Assembly (NCBI RefSeq): GCF_024519465.1
Contig: NZ_JALJRW010000031.1
Location: 1 to 39,399, forward strand
Direction of reading: 5' to 3'
DNA: 39,399 nucleotides
Source: Stenotrophomonas sp. Ste86
Lineage (GTDB): Bacteria > Pseudomonadota > Gammaproteobacteria > Xanthomonadales > Xanthomonadaceae
The translations under genes were made by a program, and so were the position numbers. The notes under the pieces are model-generated. The model worked only from the letters and a program-made list of their open reading frames with translations. It made no database searches and was not told where the DNA came from. This document shows positions 27,621 to 39,350 of the stretch, piece by piece (position 1 is the first letter of the stretch; each line of letters begins with the position of its first letter).

Positions 27621-28396
27621 GCCGGGCGATCCAGCGCGGCCGTCAGCCCGCCGACCCAGCTGGCCACCTTCTCCAGCGCCTGGTAGCGGGTGAGGTCGAC
27701 CTGGATCGGGGTGATCGAAATGAAGCCGTTGCGCACCGCGTGGAAATCGGTGCCCGGGCCGGAATCCTGCTCGCGTCCGGCCGGACCGATCCAGTACACC
27801 TCGTTGCCGCGCGGATCGCGCTGGGCGATGCAGCCCTCGGCGCGGTGGCGGTTGCCCAGCCGGGTCACCTCGAATCCGCGGATCTCGCGCCACGGCAGGT
27901 CCGGCACGTTGACGTTGAGGATGGTGTCGGCGGGCAGTGGATCGGCCTTGAGCCGGGTCACGATCTCGACCGCGGCACGCGCGGCGGTCTCGAAACTGCG
28001 CGGCTCGTGGTTGTGCGTCACCAGCGACATCGCCACGGCCGGCAGGCCCAGGAAACGCCCCTCCATCGCCGCGGAAACGGTGCCGGAGTAGATGACGTCA
28101 TCGCCCAGGTTGGCCGCGTTGTTGATGCCGGAGACCACGATGTCCGGCTCGTACTCGAGCACGCCGGTCAGCGCCAGGTGCACGCAGTCGGTGGGCGTAC
28201 CGGCCACCGAGCAGGTGTAATGATCGATGCGTTTGACGCGGATCGGCAGGTCCAGGGTGAGCGAGTTGCTGGCACCGGAGCGGTCACGGTCCGGCGCGAA
28301 CACCGTCACCTCATGACCGGCGTCACGCAGTACCGAGGCGAGCATCCTGATACCCGGCGCGTCGACACCGTCGTCGTTGCTGACCAGGATCCGCAT
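27617..28396 (-). CDS. surE: 5'/3'-nucleotidase SurE
   Basis: This 259-residue phosphatase acts on nucleoside monophosphates and helps survival in stationary phase. The metal site SNDDG (Asp8, Asp9) at the N-terminus, [14 protein letters not shown] with the conserved Ser, and [26 protein letters not shown] are diagnostic. The ATG at 28396 has no strong ribosome site. It heads the surE-pcm-yqaA-nlpD operon and is divergent from the Smr-domain gene; the 188-base gap between them contains a small dyad CCTACC/GGTAGG (28532-28552). Confidence 0.97.
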   Translation of the reverse strand: MRILVSNDDGVDAPGIRMLASVLRDAGHEVTVFAPDRDRSGASNSLTLDLPIRVKRIDHYTCSVAGTPTDCVHLALTGVLEYEPDIVVSGINNAANLGDDVIYSGTVSAAMEGRFLGLPAVAMSLVTHNHEPRSFETAARAAVEIVTRLKADPLPADTILNVNVPDLPWREIRGFEVTRLGNRHRAEGCIAQRDPRGNEVYWIGPAGREQDSGPGTDFHAVRNGFISITPIQVDLTRYQALEKVASWVGGLTAALDRPA

Positions 28397-28584
28397 CTGC
28401 GATTTAACCGCTTGATTTTTCAAGACTTCGATTCCATCACTTTCCAGCGTTGGCGGGGCCGGCCCTCCCCGGTCTGGGGAACACCGACCGCGCAAGTGCG
28501 TCAGCTATTGTGCCGCAAGCGGGCAGATCGTCCTACCCCGGATGACGGTAGGCAGCGGCCATCCCCTGGCATTACGCTGTACGC

Positions 28585-29124
28585 ATGTCACATTCTGAAG
28601 ACGACGACCCCGCCGCCCTGTTCCGCTCGGCAATCGGCGAGGTCAAACCCCTGCGCAAGCCTGCGGCCGCGCCGCCGGCCGTGCCGCGGCCGAAGCCGCG
28701 CGCGCGCATGGCCGAACGTGACGAGGACGAAGCGCGCAGCGAATTCGCGCGCCTGCTGCGCGACAGCAGCCCGCTGGAAGCGGGCGACACCGCCAGTTAC
28801 CGGCGCGACAACCTGCCGGCGCGGATGTTCCAGCGGCTCAAGCGTGGCCAGTACTCGGTGCAGGACGAGCTGGACCTGCACGGGGCCACGGTGGTACAGG
28901 CGGAAAACCTGCTGCGCCAGTTCCTGCTGGAAGCGCACGCGCACGAATGCGGCTGCGTGCGCATCATCCACGGCAAGGGCCTGCAGTCCGATGGTGGCGC
29001 ACCGGTGTTGAAGAACCTGGTCGACCGCCTGCTGCGCCAGCGCAACGACGTGCTGGCCTTCCATTCGGCGCCGGCTGGGCAAGGCGGTACCGGCGCGGTC
29101 GTGGTGTTGCTGGCGAACCGGTAA
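28585..29124 (+). CDS. Smr-domain protein (SmrA/YdaL type endonuclease)
   Basis: This 179-residue protein ends in a Smr (small MutS-related) domain, about residues 93-178. The motifs LDLHGATVVQAENLLRQFL and VRIIHGKGLQSDG carry the LDLHG and HGKG catalytic signatures of Smr nucleases, which cut RNA or DNA; some E. coli relatives take part in ribosome-collision rescue. The N-terminal half is Pro/Ala/Arg-rich and likely disordered. The gene is divergent from surE and followed by an inverted REP pair. Confidence 0.92.
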   Translation: MSHSEDDDPAALFRSAIGEVKPLRKPAAAPPAVPRPKPRARMAERDEDEARSEFARLLRDSSPLEAGDTASYRRDNLPARMFQRLKRGQYSVQDELDLHGATVVQAENLLRQFLLEAHAHECGCVRIIHGKGLQSDGGAPVLKNLVDRLLRQRNDVLAFHSAPAGQGGTGAVVVLLANR

Positions 29125-29163
29125 GACCGCCCGCTAGGTGCCTGCACATGACGACCGATCGCG

Positions 29164-29234
29164 GTAGAGCCACCCCATGGGTGGCTTGTGCGCGGTGCCG
29201 GATCGGAGCGCAGCCACGCATGGCGTGGCTCTAC
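29164..29234. repeat. Inverted pair of SMAG/GTAG REPs
   Basis: The unit at 29164-29186 starts with GTAGAGCC and holds the palindrome AGCCACCCCATGGGTGGCT. The unit at 29212-29234 is its inverse with AGCCACGCATGGCGTGGCT and ends in CTAC. The pair is a REPIN-like doublet between the convergent ends of the Smr gene and truD, where it could act as a two-way transcription stop. Confidence 0.85.
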
Positions 29235-29261
29235 CGCCCCCCCTGATGGGGGCTGCCGCAA

Positions 29262-30308
29262 TCAATCCGCCGTCAGGAGCGTCTGGCTTGCGTCTTCCAC
29301 CGGCCCCAGCTCGTGCAGCACGGCGGTGGCGTAGCAGCCCGGCGGTAGCGCGAAACTGAGCTCGAGCACATCCGGCTGCACCCAGGTGTGCTGCAGCATC
29401 GCCGGGCGCAGGCGCAGCGCGCGGCGCTCCTGCTTCAGGCGCGCGCTTTCCAGGCCAGCACGCAGCGCCAACGATTGTTCGTCCGATACCGCGCCCAGCT
29501 CCAGATCGGCGGCCGCGCCGGTACTGCGCAGCGCTCCCTCGCCCCACAACGGGCCACTGGGATGGATGTCGAAGCGGCCCAGGCGGTCGGCCAGCAGATC
29601 CGTCCACGGTTCCGGACCGAACACGCTGCGGCTGCCGTCCAGCATCCACACCTCACCGTCCAGCGGCGTGTCCCAGTTGCCCTGCGCGACGCGCTCGGCC
29701 AACACCTGGTTGAACAGGGCCGAGCGTGCCGCCGACAACAGCAGCGAACGCTGGTCCGGGCGCACGCGTCGGCCGCCGAACATCGCCAGCGCCGCCGGCA
29801 CATTGCCGCCGTCGCGGCCGAAACGCTGTTCGCCGAACCAGTTCGGCAGTCCCCGCGCGGCGATCAGCGACAGTCGCTTGTCGATCGCCTTCGCATCGCC
29901 CTGCACGTCCCGCAACACCAGCTTGAACCGATTGCCCGCCAGCGCGCCGCGCTGCAGCTTGCGGTTGTGCCAGGTCGACTCGACCACCTCGATCTCATCG
30001 GAGGCCAGCAGCGCCGGATCCGGTGCGATGCGCTTGGGCAGGTGCACGCTGAAACGCTGGGTGGTCACCGCGTGCCGGTCCTTCATGCCGGCGTAGCTCA
30101 CCGCCATGTCCGGCAATCCGGCCCACCGGGCCAGCACTTTGGCCACGTGCACGGTGTTGGCGCCGCGCTTGCGGAGGGTCAGCAGCAGGTGCTCGCCCTC
30201 CCCGCTCGGCTCGAACGCCGGCAGCTCGTCCACCTGGAAATCTTCCGGAACGCTGCGGATCTTCGCGCTCAGCAGCGGCGCACCAAATGCCAGCGGAAGC
30301 GGGATCAC
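29262..30308 (-). CDS. truD: tRNA pseudouridine(13) synthase TruD
   Basis: This 348-residue enzyme makes pseudouridine 13 in tRNA-Glu. The active-site motif [11 protein letters not shown] with Asp77 is present, along with [14 protein letters not shown] and the TruD-specific insertion. The start is GTG at 30308, sharing four bases with the ispF TGA (GTGA); the N-terminus [25 protein letters not shown] matches the family. It is the last gene of the eno-ftsB-ispD-ispF-truD run. Confidence 0.95.
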   Translation of the reverse strand: MIPLPLAFGAPLLSAKIRSVPEDFQVDELPAFEPSGEGEHLLLTLRKRGANTVHVAKVLARWAGLPDMAVSYAGMKDRHAVTTQRFSVHLPKRIAPDPALLASDEIEVVESTWHNRKLQRGALAGNRFKLVLRDVQGDAKAIDKRLSLIAARGLPNWFGEQRFGRDGGNVPAALAMFGGRRVRPDQRSLLLSAARSALFNQVLAERVAQGNWDTPLDGEVWMLDGSRSVFGPEPWTDLLADRLGRFDIHPSGPLWGEGALRSTGAAADLELGAVSDEQSLALRAGLESARLKQERRALRLRPAMLQHTWVQPDVLELSFALPPGCYATAVLHELGPVEDASQTLLTAD

Positions 30309-30802
30309 AGTTCCACCAACAGCACGACGGCCTGCGCGGCGATGCCCTCACCACGCCCGGTGAAGCCCAGCTTCTCCGACGTGGTGGCCTTGACGCTGAC
30401 CGCATCCAGCGCGACGCCCAGCAGCGCGGCAATGCGCTCGCGCATGGCCAGCGCATGCGGGCCCACCTTGGGACGCTCGCAGATCACGGTGATGTCGGTG
30501 TTGCCGACCTGCCAGCCACGCTCGCGCAGCAGGCTGTTGCAATGGGCCAGGAAGCGGCTGCTGTCGGCATCTTTCCAGCGCATGTCCGAGGGCGGGAAGT
30601 GCTGGCCGATATCGCCCAGCGACAGCGCACCGAGCATCGCATCGCACAGCGCATGCAGGATCACGTCGCCGTCGCTGTGGGCGACCACGCCGCAGCTGTG
30701 CGCCACGCGGATACCGCCGAGCATGATGTGGTCGCCCGTGCCGAAGGCGTGGACGTCGTAGCCCTGTCCGATGCGGACCGGAGGAAAGGAAGGCGTGTTC
30801 AT
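30305..30802 (-). CDS. ispF: 2-C-methyl-D-erythritol 2,4-cyclodiphosphate synthase
   Basis: This 165-residue trimeric enzyme of the MEP isoprenoid pathway cyclises CDP-methylerythritol phosphate. Metal ligands are seen in GYDVHAFG (Asp16, His18) and in the [11 protein letters not shown] motif (His42 and His50); IGQHFPPSD and [22 protein letters not shown] are conserved. It follows ispD by 36 bases and overlaps the truD start. Confidence 0.98.
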   Translation of the reverse strand: MNTPSFPPVRIGQGYDVHAFGTGDHIMLGGIRVAHSCGVVAHSDGDVILHALCDAMLGALSLGDIGQHFPPSDMRWKDADSSRFLAHCNSLLRERGWQVGNTDITVICERPKVGPHALAMRERIAALLGVALDAVSVKATTSEKLGFTGRGEGIAAQAVVLLVEL

Positions 30803-30838
30803 TGCAAAAAACCTGCGGTTGTGGCGCCGCGCGCGGAC

Positions 30839-31534
30839 TCAGTATCCGCGACGCGACAGCTCGAATTCGAAACGGGACAGATCGGCCGGCGTGGTGACCT
30901 TGAAGTTGTCTTCGCTGCCTTCCACCAGCAACGGGCGCAACCCCTGCCGCTCCATCGCCATGGCGTCGTCGGTGACCTCCACGCCGGCGTCGGCGGCGTC
31001 CTGCAGCGCGCGCGCCAACTGGTGGCGGCGGAACAGCTGCGGGGTCAGCGCGCGCCACAGGCGGGCACGCGGTTCAGTGGCATCGATGCCGCCGTCGTCA
31101 CCGGCACGCTTGAGGGTGTCGCGCACCGGCGCGGCCAGGATCGCCCCGACCGGATCGTTGCGCCCCACTTCCAGCAGCCGGCCCAGATCGGCGGCGGCCA
31201 GGTTGGGCCGCGCGGCGTCATGCACCAGCACGAAATCATCGGCACGCACGCTTTCGGGCAGCGCCTGCAGCCCGGCCAGCACCGATGCAGCACGGGTAGC
31301 GCCGCCGATGCAGGTCAGGATCGGCTTGTCGGCCAGCGCCTGCCAGCCCGGCCAGTCGGTGTCGCCCTCGGCGATGGCCACCATCACCCCGGCAACCACC
31401 GGGTGCGACAGCAGGGCTTCCAGCGTATGCGCCAGCAGCACCCGGTCGCCTGCGACCAGGTACTGTTTGGGTGTCTGTCCACCGAAACGGGTGCCGCGAC
31501 CAGCGGCCGGCACCACCGCCCAGACCGTGCCCAT
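30839..31534 (-). CDS. ispD: 2-C-methyl-D-erythritol 4-phosphate cytidylyltransferase
   Basis: This 231-residue enzyme couples CTP with methylerythritol phosphate in the MEP pathway. The nucleotide-binding segment [19 protein letters not shown] (Arg16, Lys23) and [10 protein letters not shown] are diagnostic, with [11 protein letters not shown] near the C-terminus. Its ATG shares one base with the ftsB TGA (TGATG). Confidence 0.97.
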   Translation of the reverse strand: MGTVWAVVPAAGRGTRFGGQTPKQYLVAGDRVLLAHTLEALLSHPVVAGVMVAIAEGDTDWPGWQALADKPILTCIGGATRAASVLAGLQALPESVRADDFVLVHDAARPNLAAADLGRLLEVGRNDPVGAILAAPVRDTLKRAGDDGGIDATEPRARLWRALTPQLFRRHQLARALQDAADAGVEVTDDAMAMERQGLRPLLVEGSEDNFKVTTPADLSRFEFELSRRGY

Positions 31535-31884
31535 CAGGGCACTTCCTGCGGCAGCGCTTCCGGCGGCGCCATGGCCGCCGGTCCGCGCGCAGGCGCGACC
31601 GGGGCATCTTCGACCACGCGGTAGAACTTCTCGCCAGGCTTGATCATGCCCAGCTCGCTACGCGCGCGTTCCTCGATCGCGGCCTGGCCTTCCTTGAGGT
31701 CCTTGACCTCGGCGGCCAGTGCGTCGTTGCGCTGTTGCAGACCGGCGTTGTCGCGCTGCTGGTTGGCGACCTGGGCCTCCAGGGTCATCACTTCCCCTGA
31801 ATTGCCCGGGCCGAACCAGAAACGGTACTGCAGCCACGCCAGCAGCAGCGCGAGCAACAGCAGCGTCCAGCGCCAGTTGCGCAT
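31534..31884 (-). CDS. ftsB: Cell division protein FtsB
   Basis: This 116-residue bitopic protein links FtsQ and FtsL in the divisome. One membrane helix (about 5-22) follows MRNWRW, then a coiled coil (about 30-75) rich in Gln, Asn and Glu, then the [19 protein letters not shown] motif conserved in FtsB. The Pro/Ala-rich tail is lineage-specific. It starts five bases after the eno stop and runs into ispD, the usual eno-ftsB-ispD order. Confidence 0.95.
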   Translation of the reverse strand: MRNWRWTLLLLALLLAWLQYRFWFGPGNSGEVMTLEAQVANQQRDNAGLQQRNDALAAEVKDLKEGQAAIEERARSELGMIKPGEKFYRVVEDAPVAPARGPAAMAPPEALPQEVP

Positions 31885-31889
31885 GGGGA

Positions 31890-33305
<1,416 letters not shown>

Positions 33306-33313
33306 TCACGCGG

Positions 33314-33667
33314 TCAGAGCAGCGCAGGCACCAGCAGCACGGCCAGCAGCAACGCCATCAGCGCAAGCGCGGCGCCACCGCCGACGGCCTGCCGATGGAG
33401 CCGGATGGCCAGCACGCTGGCGATGAGGCCGCCGAGCAGGGTCGCCCCGCCCAGCGCGAGCGTGGCGTACAGGTACGGCGCGGTGGCCTGCATCGCGTGG
33501 CTGCCGTCACCGGGCATGCCGACACTGGCCATGACCAGCACCATCAACATGAAGGCGCAGGCCCAAGCCCCGATCGACAGCAGCAGCGCGGCCCAGCCCC
33601 ACGGCCAGGCGCGCCAGTGCCGGCGCTGGCGGCGCGCTTCCAGCGCCGCCCACGGATCCTGGCTCAT
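33314..33667 (-). CDS. Small integral membrane protein of unknown function
   Basis: The 117-residue product has a charged, Arg/Trp-rich N-terminus (MSQDPWAALEARRQRRHWRAW) and three hydrophobic helices (about 22-48, 62-82 and 90-115). No family is recognised. It lies 37 bases after pyrG and 137 bases before eno on the same strand. An ATG ten codons earlier would also be in frame. It occupies the place where I recall kdsA in related genomes. Confidence 0.75.
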   Translation of the reverse strand: MSQDPWAALEARRQRRHWRAWPWGWAALLLSIGAWACAFMLMVLVMASVGMPGDGSHAMQATAPYLYATLALGGATLLGGLIASVLAIRLHRQAVGGGAALALMALLLAVLLVPALL

Positions 33668-33704
33668 GCCGGCCGCCCGCACCGATGGCGGCTGCATGCG
33701 GCGA

Positions 33705-35697
<1,993 letters not shown>

Positions 35698-35730
35698 AAA
35701 AAAAAGACGCCCCGGCAGTGCCGGGGCGTC
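35698..35730 (-). terminator. Intrinsic terminator of the small secreted protein gene
   Basis: An 11-bp perfect stem GACGCCCCGGC/GCCGGGGCGTC with a three-base loop (35706-35730) is followed on the minus strand by eight T residues. It lies 20 bases after the stop codon of the 79-residue gene. Confidence 0.92.
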
Positions 35731-35750
35731 CATGAGGGCATCGGAAGGGG

Positions 35751-35990
35751 TCAGCGCTTCTTCTTCGCCTCTTCCTCTTCTTCCTTCTGCGGGGCCTGCT
35801 CGCCCTTGGCCTTCATCTCGGCGGTGGCCTGGGCGCGGCGCTTGGCCTTGGCGTCGGCCTCGGACTGGGCCTTGTCGGCCTGCTCGCCCAGCTGCGGCGT
35901 GGGCTGGCCCTGTCCGGCGTTCTGCGCCATAGCCAGCGGCACGGCCAGGACGGCGGCGGCAATGGCAACGATGGTCAGCAGCTTCTTCAT
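35751..35990 (-). CDS. Small secreted charged protein
   Basis: The 79-residue product has a clear signal peptide (MKKLLTIVAIAAAVLAVPLAMA, then QNAGQG). The mature part of about 57 residues is almost only Ala, Lys, Glu, Gln and Arg (KAKRRAQATAEMKAKGEQ, then a run of five Glu and KKKR), so it is likely a helical or disordered periplasmic protein. GAGGAG precedes the ATG at 35990 and a strong terminator follows, so it is a real single-gene unit. The function is unknown. Confidence 0.8.
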   Translation of the reverse strand: MKKLLTIVAIAAAVLAVPLAMAQNAGQGQPTPQLGEQADKAQSEADAKAKRRAQATAEMKAKGEQAPQKEEEEEAKKKR

Positions 35991-36153
35991 GGGATGGCTC
36001 CTCGCGGTCTCGGCTTGGGATGGGGATTCCGGGGGACGGATTCCACCAGGCACAGTCTATCGAACCCCGGTCGGCCGGGCCCTGAACGTGTGGCGTGCAA
36101 AAAAACCGTCCAGACCGCAAACTTCGCCGTCGCTTTGCGCTTTATGAAGACAG

Positions 36154-38043
36154 ATGAACGCCCGCTATAACGCCGCCGATATTGAAGTCCTGTCCGGCCT
36201 GGACCCGGTCAAGCGCCGCCCCGGCATGTACACCGACACCGCGCGCCCGAACCATCTGGCGCAGGAAGTCATCGACAATGCCGTCGACGAAGCCCTGGCC
36301 GGGCATGCCCGTACGGTCGAGGTCACCCTGTACAGGGATGGCAGCTGCGAGGTCAGCGATGACGGCCGTGGCATGCCCGTGGACATCCACCCCGAGGAGA
36401 AAATCCCCGGCGTCGAACTGATCCTGACCCGCCTGCACGCGGGCGGCAAGTTCAACAACAAGAACTACACCTTCTCCGGCGGCCTGCATGGCGTAGGCGT
36501 CAGCGTGGTCAATGCGCTGTCGACCCTGGTCGAGGTGCATATCAAGCGCGACGGCAGCGAACACCGCATCACCTTCCGCAATGGCGATCGCGCCACCCCG
36601 CTGGAAGTGGTCGGCAGCGTCGGCAAGAAGAACACCGGTACCCGCGTGCGGTTCTGGGCCGACCCGAAGTATTTCGATACGCCCAAATACAACCTGCGCG
36701 CGCTGCGCCATCTGCTGCGCGCCAAGGCCGTGCTGTGCCCGGGGCTGACCGTCAAGCTGCGCGACGAAGCCACCGACGAGCAGGACAGCTGGTACTACGA
36801 AGATGGCCTGAGCGATTACCTCAAGGCCGAACTCGGCGAGCGCGAGATGCTGCCGGCCGACCTGTTCGTGGGCCACCTCAAGAAAGAAAATGAAATCGTG
36901 GACTGGGCCCTGGCCTGGATCCCCGAGGGTGAGCTGGTCCAGGAAAGCTACGTCAACCTGATCCCGACCGCCCAGCACGGCACCCACGCCAATGGCCTGC
37001 GTACCGGCCTGACCGAAGCGCTGCGCGAGTTCTGCGACTTCCGCAACCTGCTGCCGCGCGGCGTCAAGCTGGCCCCGGAAGATGTGTGGGACCGCGTGTC
37101 GTTCGTGCTGTCGCTGAAGATGACCGATCCGCAGTTCAGTGGCCAGACCAAGGAACGCCTGTCCTCGCGCCAGGCCGCCGGTTTCGTCGAAGGCGCCGCG
37201 CACGACGCCTTCAGCTTGCTGCTGAACCAGAACGTGGAGATCGGCGAGAAGATCGCCCAACTGGCCATCGAGCGCGCCAGCGCGCGCCTGAAAACCGAAA
37301 AGCTGGTGACCCGCAAGAAGGTCACCCAGGGCCCCGCCCTGCCCGGCAAGCTGGCCGACTGCATCAGCCAGGATCTCTCGCGCACCGAGTTGTTCCTGGT
37401 CGAAGGCGACTCGGCCGGCGGCAGTGCCAAGCAGGCCCGCGACAAGGACTTCCAGGCGATCATGCCGCTGCGCGGCAAGATCCTGAACACCTGGGAAGTC
37501 TCTTCGGGCAGCGTGCTGGCCTCGGAGGAAGTGCACAACCTGGCCATTGCGATCGGCTGCGATCCGGGCAAGGACGACATCACCGGGCTGCGCTACGGCA
37601 AGGTGGTGATCCTGGCCGACGCCGACTCGGACGGCCTGCATATCGCGACGCTGCTGACGGCGCTGTTCCTCAAGCACTTCCCGGCGCTGGTCGATGCCGG
37701 CCACGTGTTCGTGGCGATGCCGCCGCTGTTCCGTATCGATGTGGGCAAGCAGGTGTTCTACGCCCTGGACGAAGAAGAGAAGCGCACGATGCTGGACAAG
37801 ATCGAGCGCGAGAAGATCAAGGGCACGGTCAGCGTCACCCGCTTCAAGGGTCTGGGCGAAATGAACCCGCCGCAGCTGCGCGAATCGACCATCCATCCCG
37901 ATACGCGTCGGCTGGTGCAGTTGACCATCGATGATGGCGAGCAGACCCATTCGCTGATGGACATGCTGCTGGCCAAGAAGCGCGCCTCCGACCGCAAGCA
38001 GTGGCTGGAGAACAAGGGCGATCTGGCATCGCTGGAAGTCTGA
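36154..38043 (+). CDS. parE: DNA topoisomerase IV subunit B
   Basis: This 629-residue protein is the ATPase subunit of topoisomerase IV, which unlinks daughter chromosomes. The GHKL ATPase part has NAVDEALAGH, DDGRGMPVDIHPEEKIPGVE and FSGGLHGVGVSVVNALS. The TOPRIM part has EGDSAGG (Glu417), RGKILNTWE, and DADSDG with Asp489, Asp491 and Asp493. The QTKERLSS motif and the family length fit ParE rather than GyrB, which has a longer C-terminal insertion in gammaproteobacteria. It is separated from the minus-strand genes by a 163-base gap and ends before a strong terminator. Confidence 0.96.
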   Translation: MNARYNAADIEVLSGLDPVKRRPGMYTDTARPNHLAQEVIDNAVDEALAGHARTVEVTLYRDGSCEVSDDGRGMPVDIHPEEKIPGVELILTRLHAGGKFNNKNYTFSGGLHGVGVSVVNALSTLVEVHIKRDGSEHRITFRNGDRATPLEVVGSVGKKNTGTRVRFWADPKYFDTPKYNLRALRHLLRAKAVLCPGLTVKLRDEATDEQDSWYYEDGLSDYLKAELGEREMLPADLFVGHLKKENEIVDWALAWIPEGELVQESYVNLIPTAQHGTHANGLRTGLTEALREFCDFRNLLPRGVKLAPEDVWDRVSFVLSLKMTDPQFSGQTKERLSSRQAAGFVEGAAHDAFSLLLNQNVEIGEKIAQLAIERASARLKTEKLVTRKKVTQGPALPGKLADCISQDLSRTELFLVEGDSAGGSAKQARDKDFQAIMPLRGKILNTWEVSSGSVLASEEVHNLAIAIGCDPGKDDITGLRYGKVVILADADSDGLHIATLLTALFLKHFPALVDAGHVFVAMPPLFRIDVGKQVFYALDEEEKRTMLDKIEREKIKGTVSVTRFKGLGEMNPPQLRESTIHPDTRRLVQLTIDDGEQTHSLMDMLLAKKRASDRKQWLENKGDLASLEV

Positions 38044-38068
38044 TCCGCGCCTGACGCCGACGCAGGAG

Positions 38069-38094
38069 AGCCCGCCTCATGGCGGGCTTTTTTT
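38069..38094 (+). terminator. Intrinsic terminator of parE
   Basis: An 8-bp perfect stem AGCCCGCC/GGCGGGCT with loop TCAT is followed by a run of T (38088-38094), 25 bases after the parE stop. Confidence 0.93.
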
Positions 38095-38170
38095 GGGTTC
38101 CCGTCCCGATCAAGGGGCGGCTGATCCAGGGTCCGCAGCAGTTTGAGTACGGCGATGCGCGGCCGGACGG

Positions 38171-38238
38171 GGTGTCTTGGATCGGGCGGTGTCTTGGATC
38201 GGGCGGTGTCTTGGATCGGGCGGTGTCTTCGCTCGGGT
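38171..38238. repeat. Tandem 17-base repeat (three exact units plus one variant)
   Basis: GGTGTCTTGGATCGGGC occurs three times without a gap (38171, 38188, 38205). A fourth unit (38222-38238), GGTGTCTTCGCTCGGGT, differs at three positions and is also the outer end of the composite hairpin repeat. The tandem therefore looks like a local expansion at the edge of that element. Confidence 0.9.
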
Positions 38239-38568
38239 CTGTCGCGAGCGTGAGGGCCCCGTAGCAGCCGGTAGGCCCCTGGCGCAAATGTCCCCCGGCC
38301 GCGGGGCGGCCACGTCCTTTATTTTGCCCAGGGGCCTGCCGACTGCTACGGGGCTCGGCTTGCGGCAAGCAGGTGGGCGCCAGACTTTTCCGGTGCTGGT
38401 CGGTGGGTCGGGCGCTGGGCCCCCATGACCTTGGACGAGGCCGGTAGTGCCGAGCCATGCTCGGCAAGTCGCAGGATGCCAGCGAAACAAAGGAGGACGC
38501 GGCCGCAGGCCGACGCCGGGGGCGTCGCCGGAAAGGCCATGGGGGCCCAGCGCCCGACCCCATCGACC
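38222..38568 (-). repeat. Composite hairpin repeat, right copy (inverted relative to the left copy)
   Basis: Read on the plus strand, the order is tail hairpin CGCTCG/CGAGCG (38230-38250), type II hairpin (38257-38353, arms CCCCGTAGCAG and CTGCTACGGGG), linker with CTCGGCTTGCGGCAAGC, and type I hairpin (38398-38568) with arms containing GTCGGGCGCTGGGC. This is the mirror order of 191-494, with linker and flank sequence conserved. The type I core AAACAAAGGAGGA and GCCGACGCCGGGGG is on the plus strand, whereas the type II core is on the minus strand. The type I copy is split by extra sequence with a REP (38444-38466). This stretch (38095-38675) has no credible gene. Confidence 0.75.
38444..38466 (+). 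repeat. SMAG/GTAG REP nested in the type I hairpin
   Basis: GTAG-TGCCGAGC-CAT-GCTCGGCA is a standard REP. It lies inside the type I element, between its left arm (ending 38432) and its core (from about 38480), where the left copy at 225-230 has only a few bases. It therefore appears to have been inserted into an existing hairpin element. Confidence 0.8.
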
Positions 38569-38675
38569 GTCGCGTCATAAAAATCCAGAATGGGAGAGGC
38601 ACCTGTTTTTGTTCCCGGCCACGCCATAATTCCCCGACACGACCGGCCCTGTGCCGGCTGCCGACACGGACTCCC

Positions 38676-39227
38676 ATGCACTTCGATTCGACCCTGCAAT
38701 TGCACAGCGCGCGCCTGGTGCTGAGCCCGATCCGCGCCAGCGACGGTACCGCGCTTTTTGCCATCCAGTCCGACCCGACGGTGATGCGCTACTGGAACCA
38801 CGCGGCCTGGACGGAGTTGAAGCAGGCCTACGCGCAGATCCTCGACGACCTCGCCGCGATGGACGAGGGCATCCAGCTCAAGCTCGGCATCCGCGAGCAG
38901 GCCGACGGCCCACTGCTGGGCATCTGCGTGGTGTTCGGCATCGAGGAGGCCTCCGGGCGCGCCGAGATCGGCTACAACCTCGCCCCGCAGGCACAGGGCA
39001 AGGGCTACATGCACGAGGCGCTGCAGTGCTTTGTCGACTACCTGTTCGATGACCGCGGCCTGCGCCGGCTGGAAGCGGAGATCGATCCGCGCAACGCACC
39101 GTCTGCCAAGGTGCTGGAGCGCATCGGATTCCAGCGCGAAGGCCTGCTGCGCGAACGCTGGTGCGTGGGCGGGGAGCTGTCCGATTCGGCGTTGTACGGG
39201 TTGCTGGCACGGGAGCGCGCCCGCTGA
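38676..39227 (+). CDS. GNAT-family N-acetyltransferase (RimJ/RimL type)
   Basis: This 183-residue protein has the GNAT fold. The N-terminal strand and helix (SARLVLSPIRASDGTALFAI) and the acetyl-CoA loop QAQGKGYMHEAL with the QxxGxG pattern are clear. The RRLEAEIDPRNAPSAKVLERIGFQREGLLRERW segment, spanning motif B, is typical of the RimJ/RimL ribosomal-protein or amino-acid acetyltransferase branch. The substrate is not known. I chose the ATG at 38676 (MHFDSTLQL); the longer open frame upstream runs through the repeat. Repeats flank it on both sides. Confidence 0.9.
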   Translation: MHFDSTLQLHSARLVLSPIRASDGTALFAIQSDPTVMRYWNHAAWTELKQAYAQILDDLAAMDEGIQLKLGIREQADGPLLGICVVFGIEEASGRAEIGYNLAPQAQGKGYMHEALQCFVDYLFDDRGLRRLEAEIDPRNAPSAKVLERIGFQREGLLRERWCVGGELSDSALYGLLARERAR

Positions 39228-39231
39228 GTGG

Positions 39232-39254
39232 GTAGCGCCGAGCCACGCTCGGCG
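39232..39254 (+). repeat. SMAG/GTAG REP after the acetyltransferase gene
   Basis: GTAG-CGCCGAGC-CAC-GCTCGGCG begins five bases after the stop codon. It differs at only a few bases from the REP nested at 38444-38466. Confidence 0.8.
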
Positions 39255-39255
39255 G

Positions 39256-39344
39256 TGGTCGGTGGGTCGGGCGCTGGGCGCCCATACCCTTTCCGGCGAA
39301 TGTCCCCCGTGGTCGGCCTGCGGCCGCCCCCTCCTCCTTTATTT
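39256..39344 (-). repeat. Half copy of the type I hairpin element
   Basis: One type I arm (GTCGGTGGGTCGGGCGCTGGG, then CCCATACCCTTT) and the core are present. On the minus strand the core reads AAATAAAGGAGGAG, GGCGGCCGCAGGCC and GGGGGACATTCGCC. The second arm that should follow is missing; unrelated sequence begins at about 39345. It is therefore a truncated or half element. Confidence 0.75.
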
Positions 39345-39350
39345 GGTTCT

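Noticed and set aside
36142..37950. A 602-codon minus-strand frame
   Set aside because: It is antisense to parE, which has all topoisomerase motifs.
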